Made by a program: the position numbers and the translations under genes | Part shown: one piece after another, positions 35,389 through 42,303 of the stretch | Numbering within the stretch: position 1 is the stretch's first letter | Layout of the letters: each line of letters starts with the position of its first letter | Assembly: GCF_018417535.1 (NCBI RefSeq) | Contig: NZ_CP070977.1 | Location: 3,286,001 to 3,350,000, forward strand | Length of the DNA stretch: 64,000 bases | From: Burkholderia pyrrocinia | Lineage (GTDB): Bacteria > Pseudomonadota > Gammaproteobacteria > Burkholderiales > Burkholderiaceae | Direction of reading: 5' to 3' | Notes under the pieces: model-generated | Databases searched by the model: none | What the model was told of the DNA's origin: nothing | What the model saw: only the letters and a program-made list of their open reading frames with translations

Positions 35389-36144
35389 ATGAATATCGAA
35401 ACGTCGACCGACCCCAGCCTGGATGCAGGTCACTCCGGGCCCGACTATGCCCGCCGCAATCCGCTGGAAATTGGCGTGCAACTGCGCAACCTCGTGAACC
35501 GCGGCGATTTCCTGACCGTCCAGTATCCGGGCGGCCAGCTCGTCACGCGCCTGCTCGAGGTCGACGTCGGCGCGCGGACGTTCACGTTCGACTGGGGGGC
35601 GCTGTCCGAGCAGAACGCCGGCATCCTCGGCGCGTCGCACTGCACGTTCGCGGCCTCGCCGGAGGGCGTGCGCGTCGAATTCACCACGGGCACGCCGCGC
35701 GAGACGCGCTACGAGGGGCTGCCCGCGTTCGTCGCCGATTTCCCCGAAGTGCTGATGTGCATCCAGCGCCGTGAATATTTCCGCGTCGATGCGCCGATCG
35801 TCGATCCGTTCCTGTGCCGCGGCAAGCTGCCGGACGGCGAGAGCTTCCTGTTCGAGGTGCACAACCTGTCGCTCGGCGGCGTGGGGCTGCGCACGGCCGA
35901 CGAACGCGTCGAGGCGCTCGAGGTCGGCACGCTGCTGCCCGACGTCGAACTCGAGCTGACCGGCCACGGCAAGCTGTCGCTCGACCTGCAGCTCGTGTCG
36001 CAGCGCTCGACGCAGATGCCGAACGGGTCGCGGCGCTACCAGCTCGGCTTCCGCTACATGTCGCTGCCGGGCAGCGCCGAGAACACGCTGCAGCGGCTGA
36101 TCACGCAGCTCGAGATGAAGCGCCGCTCGCTCGCGCGGGCCTGA
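35389..36144 (+). CDS. ycgR: flagellar brake protein YcgR (PilZ domain, c-di-GMP effector)
   Basis: A 251-residue protein. The N-terminal YcgR domain (about 22-118: YARRNPLEIGVQLRNLVNRGDFLTVQYPGGQLVTRLLEVD) is followed by a PilZ domain. The c-di-GMP-binding residues are visible: RREYFR at 127-132 (RxxxR) and NLSLGG at 159-164 ([D/N]xSxxG). When c-di-GMP is high, YcgR binds the motor and slows rotation. Its own sigma-28 promoter lies upstream and flgK follows 195 bases later, so it is made together with the filament genes. Confidence 0.93.
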   Translation: MNIETSTDPSLDAGHSGPDYARRNPLEIGVQLRNLVNRGDFLTVQYPGGQLVTRLLEVDVGARTFTFDWGALSEQNAGILGASHCTFAASPEGVRVEFTTGTPRETRYEGLPAFVADFPEVLMCIQRREYFRVDAPIVDPFLCRGKLPDGESFLFEVHNLSLGGVGLRTADERVEALEVGTLLPDVELELTGHGKLSLDLQLVSQRSTQMPNGSRRYQLGFRYMSLPGSAENTLQRLITQLEMKRRSLARA

Positions 36145-36256
36145 CGCACACGCGGTCGCCGGCCTCGCACGGGCCGCCCGCGTACCACGGCCGGCCCCGC
36201 CCGCCGGACGCTTCGACCCGCGACGCACGAGCGCGCGCCGCGCGTGCATTTTTCCC

Positions 36257-36283
36257 TCAATTTTTTCGATCCGCGGCCGTTAT
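36257..36283 (+). promoter_or_regulatory. sigma-28 (FliA) promoter for flgK-flgL
   Basis: TCAATTTT (36257-36264), exactly 11 bases, GCCGTTAT (36276-36283), matching 12 of 16 consensus positions. The flgK start is 55 bases downstream. Confidence 0.75.
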
Positions 36284-36338
36284 ACCGGGAGTCACGCAAC
36301 CCGGCGGCCGCAGCGCGGCCGGCTCATCAGGATCGCGC

Positions 36339-38270
36339 ATGTCCAACACACTCATGAACCTCGGCGTCAGCGGCCTGAATGCCGCGCTCTGGGGCCTCAC
36401 GACGACCGGCCAGAACATCAGCAACGCCGCGACGCCGGGCTATTCGGTCGAACGACCGGTCTATGCCGAGGCGAGCGGCCAGTACACGAGCAGCGGCTAC
36501 ATGCCGCAGGGCGTCAGCACCGTCACCGTGCAGCGGCAGTACAGCCAGTACCTGAGCGACCAGTTGAACGGCGCGCAGACGCAGGGCGGCGCGCTGTCGA
36601 CGTGGTATTCGCTCGTCACGCAGTTGAACAACTACGTCGGCAGCCCGACGGCCGGCATCTCGACCGCGATCACGAGCTACTTCACCGGGCTGCAGAACGT
36701 CGCGAACAGCGCGTCCGACTCGTCGGTGCGACAGACCGCGATGAGCAATGCGCAGACGCTCGCGAACCAGATCACCGCGGCCGGCCAGCAGTACGACGCG
36801 CTGCGCCAGAGCGTGAACACGCAGCTGACGAGCACCGTCACGCAGATCAACGCGTACACCGCGCAGATCGCGCAGCTCAACCAGCAGATCGCGTCCGCGA
36901 GCAGCCAGGGCCAGCCGCCGAACCAGCTGATGGACCAGCGCGACCTCGCGGTGTCGAACCTGTCGAACCTCGCGGGCGTGCAGGTCGTGCGCAACAGCGA
37001 CGGCTACAGCGTGTTTCTCGCGGGCGGCACGCCGCTCGTCGTCGCGAACAAGAGCTACCAGCTCGCGACCGTCGCGTCGCCGTCCGATCCGAGCGAGCTG
37101 ACCGTCGTGTCGCAGGGGATCGCCGGCGCGAACCCGCAGGGGCCGAACCAGTACCTGTCGGACGCATCGCTGTCGGGCGGCACGCTCGGCGGCCTGCTCG
37201 CGTTCCGCAGCCAGACGCTCGACCCCGCGCAGGCGCAGCTCGGCGCGATCGCGACCAGCTTCGCCGCGCAGGTCAACGCGCAGAACGCGCTCGGCATCGA
37301 CCTGTCGGGCAATGTCGGCGGCAACCTGTTCACGACCGGCTCGCCGATCACCTACGCGAACCAGGGCAACACCGGCAACGCGGCGCTGTCCGTGTCGTTC
37401 GCGAACGCATCGCAGCCGACCACGAGCGACTACACGCTGTCGTACGACGGCGCGAACTACACGCTGACCGACCGCGCGAGCGGCACGGTGGTCGGCTCGT
37501 CGACGTCGATGCCGGCTTCGATCGGCGGGCTGAACTTCTCGTTCTCGTCCGGCTCGATGAGCGCCGGCGACAAGTTCACCGTGCAGCCGACGCGCGGCGC
37601 GCTGAACGGCTTCGGCCTCGCGACGTCGAACGGCTCGGCGATCGCGGCGGCGGCGCCGTACGTACCGTCGGCCACCACGACGAACACGGGCACCGGGACG
37701 ATCGGCGCTCTGTCGGTCACGAGCGCAACGGCCGCGGCCAATGCGCACAATTACACGATCACGATGGGCGGGACGTCGGCCGCGCCGTCCTACACGGTCA
37801 CCGACAACACGGCCGTGCCGCCGACGACCACCGCCGCGCAGCCGTACCAGTCCGGCTCGCCGATCACGCTGACGGCCGGCGTCACGGTGACGGTATCGGG
37901 CACGCCGGCGGTGGGCGACACGTTCAAGGTCGCGCCGAACACGGGCGGCACGAACGACGGCAGCAACGCGCTCGCGCTGTCGAAGCTCGTCAACTCGAAG
38001 TCGTTCGCCAACGGCTCGACCACGCTGACCGGCGCGTACGCGAACTACGTGAACAGCATCGGCAACACGACGAGCCAGCTGAAGTCGTCGAGCGCCGCGC
38101 AGACCGCGCTGGTCGGCCAGATCACGTCCGCGCAGCAGTCGGTGTCGGGCGTGAACCAGAACGAGGAAGCGGCCAACCTGATGCAGTACCAGCAGCTCTA
38201 CCAGGCGAACGCGAAGGTGATCCAGACGGCGTCGACGCTGTTCCAGACCGTGCTCGGCCTGTTCAACTGA
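36339..38270 (+). CDS. flgK: flagellar hook-associated protein 1 FlgK
   Basis: A 643-residue hook-filament junction protein. The N-terminal helix with MNLGVSGLNAALWGLTTTGQNISNAATPGYSVERPVY is followed by coiled-coil D1 (to about 200, VTQINAYTAQIAQLNQQIASAS). The C-terminal EEAANLMQYQQLYQANAKVIQTASTLFQTVLGLF closes D0. Central domains include LSYDGANYTLTDRASGTVV and a segment at about 446-533 (NTGTGTIGA...YTVTDN.AVPPTTTAAQPY...VSGTPAVGDTF) that is nearly the same as a segment of FlgL. It is longer than the ~550 residues of enteric FlgK because of these inserts. FlgN is its export chaperone. flgL follows 17 bases later. Confidence 0.95.
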   Translation: MSNTLMNLGVSGLNAALWGLTTTGQNISNAATPGYSVERPVYAEASGQYTSSGYMPQGVSTVTVQRQYSQYLSDQLNGAQTQGGALSTWYSLVTQLNNYVGSPTAGISTAITSYFTGLQNVANSASDSSVRQTAMSNAQTLANQITAAGQQYDALRQSVNTQLTSTVTQINAYTAQIAQLNQQIASASSQGQPPNQLMDQRDLAVSNLSNLAGVQVVRNSDGYSVFLAGGTPLVVANKSYQLATVASPSDPSELTVVSQGIAGANPQGPNQYLSDASLSGGTLGGLLAFRSQTLDPAQAQLGAIATSFAAQVNAQNALGIDLSGNVGGNLFTTGSPITYANQGNTGNAALSVSFANASQPTTSDYTLSYDGANYTLTDRASGTVVGSSTSMPASIGGLNFSFSSGSMSAGDKFTVQPTRGALNGFGLATSNGSAIAAAAPYVPSATTTNTGTGTIGALSVTSATAAANAHNYTITMGGTSAAPSYTVTDNTAVPPTTTAAQPYQSGSPITLTAGVTVTVSGTPAVGDTFKVAPNTGGTNDGSNALALSKLVNSKSFANGSTTLTGAYANYVNSIGNTTSQLKSSSAAQTALVGQITSAQQSVSGVNQNEEAANLMQYQQLYQANAKVIQTASTLFQTVLGLFN

Positions 38271-38287
38271 TTTCGGGGATCGAAGCG

Positions 38288-39523
38288 ATGCGGATTTCCA
38301 CCACCCAGTTCTACCAGATGAACGTCGCTCAGATGAGCGACCAGCAGGCGCAGCTCTCGCAGCTGTACCAGCAGATCTCGAGCGGCGTGAGCCTCGCGAC
38401 GCCGGCCGACAACCCGCTCGGCGCGGCGCAGGCCGTGCAGCTGTCGATGACGTCGGCGACGCTGTCGCAGTACGCGTCGAACCAGAACGCCGCGCTGTCG
38501 TCGCTGCAGAAGGAAGACCAGACGCTCATCAGCGTCAACAACCTGCTGAACAGCATTCATACGGTCGTGATCCAGGCCGGCGACGGCTCGATGTCCGACA
38601 GCGACCGCTCGGCGCTGTCGACGCAACTGCAGGGCTATCGCGACCAGCTGCTGACGCTCGCGAACTCGACGGACGGCTCGGGCAATTACCTGTTCTCGGG
38701 CTTCCAGTCGACCACGGCGCCGTTCTCGAATGCGCCGGGCGGCGGCGTGACGTACAGCGGCGATACGGGCACGCGCCAGGTGCAGATCGCCGACACGCGT
38801 GCGATCTCGCAGGGCGACAACGGCGCGAACGTGTTCCTGTCGGTGCCGATGCTCGGCAGCCAGCCGGTGCCGCTCGCCGGCGCGACCAACACGGGCACCG
38901 GCACGATCGGCGCGGTGTCGATCACGAGCCCGTCGGCCGCGACCAACGCGCACCAGTTCGCGATCACGTTCGGCGGCACGGCGGCCGCGCCGACCTATAC
39001 GGTCACCGACAACTCGGCCGTGCCGCCGACCACGACCGCCGCGCAGCCGTATTCGGCCGGCGCGGGGATCGCGCTCGGCAACGGCCTGTCGGTGCCGGTG
39101 TCGGGAACGCCCGCGCCCGGCGACACGTTCACGGTCACGCCCGCGCCGAAGGCCGGTACCGACGTGTTCGCGGCGCTCGACACGATGATCGCCGCGCTGA
39201 AGGTGCCGATCAGCAGCAACACGACTTCCGCGGCCGCGCTCGCGAACGCGATGACCACCGGCACGACGAAGCTGAACAACATGATGACGAACGTCCTCAC
39301 CGTGCAGGCGTCGGTCGGCGGCCGCGAGCAGGAAATCAAGGCGATGCAGACCGTGAACCAGACCAACACGCTGCAGGTCAGCAGCAACCTGGCCGACCTG
39401 ACGAGCACCAACATGGTGACGACGATCAGCCAGTTCCTGCAGATGCAGAACGCGCTGTCCGGCTCGCAGAAGGCTTACGCGCAGCTTCAGAACCTGTCGC
39501 TGTTCCAGTACATCAATCCTTGA
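38288..39523 (+). CDS. flgL: flagellar hook-associated protein 3 FlgL
   Basis: A 411-residue junction protein. The N-terminal MRISTTQFYQMNVAQMSDQQAQLSQLYQQISSGVSLATPADNPLGAAQAVQL and GSGNYLFSGFQSTTAPF are the FlgL signatures. The C-terminus with NNMMTNVLTVQASVGGREQEIKAM...TTISQFLQMQNALSGSQKAYAQLQ forms the paired helix. The central insert at about residues 198-286 is ~70% identical to FlgK 446-533. Enteric FlgL is ~317 residues, so the insert explains the extra length. It is co-transcribed with flgK. Confidence 0.95.
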   Translation: MRISTTQFYQMNVAQMSDQQAQLSQLYQQISSGVSLATPADNPLGAAQAVQLSMTSATLSQYASNQNAALSSLQKEDQTLISVNNLLNSIHTVVIQAGDGSMSDSDRSALSTQLQGYRDQLLTLANSTDGSGNYLFSGFQSTTAPFSNAPGGGVTYSGDTGTRQVQIADTRAISQGDNGANVFLSVPMLGSQPVPLAGATNTGTGTIGAVSITSPSAATNAHQFAITFGGTAAAPTYTVTDNSAVPPTTTAAQPYSAGAGIALGNGLSVPVSGTPAPGDTFTVTPAPKAGTDVFAALDTMIAALKVPISSNTTSAAALANAMTTGTTKLNNMMTNVLTVQASVGGREQEIKAMQTVNQTNTLQVSSNLADLTSTNMVTTISQFLQMQNALSGSQKAYAQLQNLSLFQYINP

Positions 39524-39530
39524 TGCACGG

Positions 39531-39576
39531 GGCGCCGGCGGCGATGTGAGCACACGCTTGCATCGCCGCCGGCGCC
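39531..39576 (+). terminator. strong hairpin after flgL
   Basis: A perfect 16-bp stem: 39531-39546 (GGCGCCGGCGGCGATG) with 39561-39576, around a 14-base loop. It begins 7 bases past the flgL stop. No U-run follows, so it may block decay or act with Rho. Confidence 0.65.
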
Positions 39577-39661
39577 ATCCGCCGCCCGCGCGCAACGCAC
39601 GGACGGCCGCTTCACCGGGCCGCGTGGCCGCGCACCGGTTCGCGCATGCGGCAAGCCGCGT

Positions 39662-39741
39662 CCCGCGCCTGTCGGCCCCGCTTGTCAGTCCCGCTTGTCA
39701 GTCCCGCTCGTCAGCCCCGCGTGTCAGGCCGCTTGCCAGCC
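39662..39741. repeat. degenerate 13-bp tandem repeat
   Basis: The unit CCCGCTTGTCAGT appears exactly at 39677-39689 and 39690-39702. Drifted copies follow at 39703-39715 and 39716-39728, and weaker copies lie on either side. It sits 85 bases upstream of the NCS2 permease start, where it may overlap the promoter. Confidence 0.75.
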
Positions 39742-39826
39742 TTATTCGCGCTCCGTAAACTCGCGCCAGATTCCAGACCGGCGCGCCCTCCGCAGCCGGC
39801 GACAGACCGACAGGAGCCCCTTCCCC

Positions 39827-41134
39827 ATGTCCGATTCCTACTTCCCGCGCTGGCGGGTGCAATCGACCGGCGCGGCGTCGCGCGTGGTCGGCCCCGACGA
39901 GCGCCTGCCGTGGCCGCAGATGGTCGCGATGGGCGTGCAGCACGTCGTCGCGATGTTCGGCTCGACCGTGCTCGCGCCGCTGCTGATGGGCTTCGACCCG
40001 AACCTGTGCATCTTCATGTCGGGCATCGGCACGCTGCTGTTCTTCGCGCTGGTCGGCGGCCGCGTGCCGAGCTACCTCGGCTCGAGCTTCGCGTTCATCG
40101 GCCTCGTGATCGCGGTGACGGGCTACGGCGGCAGCGGCCCGAACCCGAACATCCCGGTCGCGCTCGGCGGGATCGTCGCGTGCGGCGTCGTGTATGTCGC
40201 GCTCGGCGCGCTGGTGCAGGTGATCGGCACGCGCTGGATCGAGACGCTGATGCCGCCCGTCGTCACCGGCGCGGTCGTCGCGGTGATCGGGCTGAACCTC
40301 GCGCCGATCGCGGTCAAGGGCGTATCGGCGTCGACCTTCGATTCGGTGATGGCGCTCGTCACGGTGCTCTGCGTCGGCGGCGTCGCGGTGTTCGCGCGCG
40401 GGATGATGCAGCGCCTCCTGATCCTCGTAGGGCTTGCAATCGCGTACGCGATCTACGCGATCGCGACCAACGGGATGGGCCTCGGCAAGCCGATCGACTT
40501 CGCGATCGTCGGGCATGCCGCATGGTTCGGCGTGCCGGCGTTCCGCGCGCCGGTGTTCGACCCGCACGCGATGCTGATGCTCGCGCCGATCGCGGTGATC
40601 CTCGTCGCGGAGAACCTCGGCCACATCAAGGCCGTCAGCGCGATGACGGGGCAAAACCTCGACCGCTACGTCGGCCGCGCGTTCATCGGCGACGGCCTGG
40701 CGACGATCGTGTCGGGCAGCGTCGGCGGCACGGGCGTCACGACGTACGCGGAGAACATCGGCGTGATGGCCGTCACGCGGATCTACTCGACGCTGGTGTT
40801 CGCGGTCGCCGCGCTGATCGCGATCGGGCTCGGCTTCTCGCCGAAATTCGGCGCGGTGATCCAGACGATCCCGGGCCCCGTGCTCGGCGGCGTGTCGATC
40901 GTCGTGTTCGGGCTGATCGCGGTCACGGGCGCGCGAATCTGGGTCGTCAACAAGGTCGACTTCTCCGACAACCGCAACCTGATCGTCGCGGCCGTCACGC
41001 TCGTGCTCGGCGCCGGCGACTTCTCGCTGAAGATCGGCGGCTTCGGGCTCGGCGGGATCGGCACCGCGACGTTCGGCGCGATCATCCTGTACGCGATCCT
41101 GCGCCGGGAAAAGGAGCCGGGCCCGGTGCTGTGA
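39827..41134 (+). CDS. NCS2-family uracil/xanthine permease
   Basis: A 435-residue inner-membrane nucleobase transporter with about 14 helices. The N-terminal PDERLPWPQMVAMGVQHVVAMFGSTVLAPLLMGFDP is the UraA/RutG opening. The substrate-site segments are AVILVAENLGHIKAVSAMTG and GGTGVTTYAENIGVMAVTR; both carry the conserved glutamates that hold the pyrimidine in UraA. The best reading is a uracil:H+ symporter (UraA or RutG type). The start at 39827 follows CAGGAGCCCC. It stands alone. Confidence 0.88.
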   Translation: MSDSYFPRWRVQSTGAASRVVGPDERLPWPQMVAMGVQHVVAMFGSTVLAPLLMGFDPNLCIFMSGIGTLLFFALVGGRVPSYLGSSFAFIGLVIAVTGYGGSGPNPNIPVALGGIVACGVVYVALGALVQVIGTRWIETLMPPVVTGAVVAVIGLNLAPIAVKGVSASTFDSVMALVTVLCVGGVAVFARGMMQRLLILVGLAIAYAIYAIATNGMGLGKPIDFAIVGHAAWFGVPAFRAPVFDPHAMLMLAPIAVILVAENLGHIKAVSAMTGQNLDRYVGRAFIGDGLATIVSGSVGGTGVTTYAENIGVMAVTRIYSTLVFAVAALIAIGLGFSPKFGAVIQTIPGPVLGGVSIVVFGLIAVTGARIWVVNKVDFSDNRNLIVAAVTLVLGAGDFSLKIGGFGLGGIGTATFGAIILYAILRREKEPGPVL

Positions 41135-41179
41135 GCCGCCGCGCGGATCATGGCCGCGGGCCCCGGCGATCGTCGGACG

Positions 41180-41767
41180 TCACGGGTTGGGCTGCACCGA
41201 AAACGTAATCGGCCATGCGAAGGTCCCGTCCTTCGCCTTCCGCGCGAACACGAAGCGATAGGTCACCGTGAAGGTCGTGTTGAGCGCCGTATACGGCACG
41301 GCGATCTTGCCGCCCGTCGGCGGAAGCACGACCTTGCTGCCGATTCCGCTGATCTCGATCGAGCTGAACTGCGCCTGGCTGGCGGCGGCAACCTGCACCA
41401 GCACCGTGTAACCGGCCCGGTCGTTGGTCTGGACCGCAAGCGTCGTCCCCGTGGCGTTGTTGACGTTCGGCACGTTCAGGTAGCCGATGCTCGTGTCCTT
41501 GTTCGCGATCACGAGCTGGGCCGGACTGGTCGCCTTGATCCGCGCATACGCCTGGACCGTTGCGCCGACCTGCAGCGACCGGTTGGCCTGCTTCGCATCG
41601 GTCTGGCCTGGCGCGGCGCCGAGCAGCGCGATCGATAGCGCTGCCATCGCGGCAAACAGCCTTCGCGCGCGGCGGGCGGCCCGCTGCGGTGCGACAGACG
41701 CCGCGCGGGTCCGTCCGCATGGGCTGCACCGCGATGCGGCGGCGCTCGCTGTCTCGGTTCGATTCAT
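41180..41767 (-). CDS. putative pilus-associated secreted protein, last gene of the chaperone-usher operon
   Basis: A 195-residue protein. It has a long basic N-terminus and then a signal-like segment (LFAAMAALSIALLGAAPGQTDA, about 37-58). The mature part of ~130 residues is predicted all-beta, with evenly spaced hydrophobic strands. It ends AWPITFSVQPNP, like the terminal strand of fimbrial subunits, but lacks the cysteine pair of the SCPU subunits. It lies 29 bases after the second SCPU gene in the same operon. It may be a tip adhesin or an accessory subunit; no family is recognised with certainty. The start at 41767 is set by a GGGG ribosome-binding stretch. Confidence 0.6.
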   Translation of the reverse strand: MNRTETASAAASRCSPCGRTRAASVAPQRAARRARRLFAAMAALSIALLGAAPGQTDAKQANRSLQVGATVQAYARIKATSPAQLVIANKDTSIGYLNVPNVNNATGTTLAVQTNDRAGYTVLVQVAAASQAQFSSIEISGIGSKVVLPPTGGKIAVPYTALNTTFTVTYRFVFARKAKDGTFAWPITFSVQPNP

Positions 41768-41796
41768 GATCTGCCCCGTTGTCTGAGTCCGTGGTG

Positions 41797-42303
41797 CTAG
41801 TAGTTGATGGTGATCGTGATGTGCGGGTCCGCGTATCCGCCCGGCACGACGTTCTGGCCACCGCGGATCAGCCCGTACACGGTTGCGTTGACGGTTCCGG
41901 CGCCGTTGATCTTGCCCCACGAAATCACCGACGTGCCGCTCGTGCCGTCACCCCAGATCGACGTGTGCGCGCTGTCGAGATACAGGTTGTAGCCCAGCGT
42001 CTGCGTGCCGCCGGTCCTCGTCATCAGGCGATTGGCGAAGGTACCGCCGCCCGCGCTCGCCGTCACCGCCGGCGAGGGGTTGCCGTTGCCGCTGCAGTTG
42101 ACCGAGATCGTGATCGCGGAGGTGGCGGCATTGAGCGTGTCGTACGTGCCGAACACCATCGACGACGGCACATTCATCGTGCAGGTCGTCGCCGCGAGCG
42201 CGGGCAGCGAGGCCAGCACGGCCGCGCCGGCCGCGAGCACCGTCGCGGCGGCGCGCAGGGGCGTCGGCCGGTCACGCCGCCCGGCATGCTTGCAATGTCT
42301 CAT
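41797..42303 (-). CDS. spore coat U (SCPU) domain pilin, second copy
   Basis: A 168-residue secreted subunit. The signal peptide (LRAAATVLAAGAAVLASLPALA) is followed by an SCPU domain: TTCTMNVPSSMVFGTYDTLNAATSAITISVNCSG with the conserved Cys pair, LGYNLYLDSAHTSIWGDG, and the C-terminal strand YADPHITITINY. SCPU domains are the donor-strand pilins of archaic (Csu-type) chaperone-usher pili. It starts inside the usher stop codon (4-base overlap). Position after the usher suggests the tip or a minor subunit, as CsuE (inference). Confidence 0.85.
   Translation of the reverse strand: MRHCKHAGRRDRPTPLRAAATVLAAGAAVLASLPALAATTCTMNVPSSMVFGTYDTLNAATSAITISVNCSGNGNPSPAVTASAGGGTFANRLMTRTGGTQTLGYNLYLDSAHTSIWGDGTSGTSVISWGKINGAGTVNATVYGLIRGGQNVVPGGYADPHITITINY

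Larger units (their letters stand above)
39524..39826. other. intergenic region between flgL and the NCS2 permease gene
   Basis: 303 bases without a gene. It contains the strong hairpin at 39531-39576, a degenerate 13-bp tandem array (39662-39741) and the permease ribosome-binding site (CAGGAG at 39811-39816). Confidence 0.7.
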
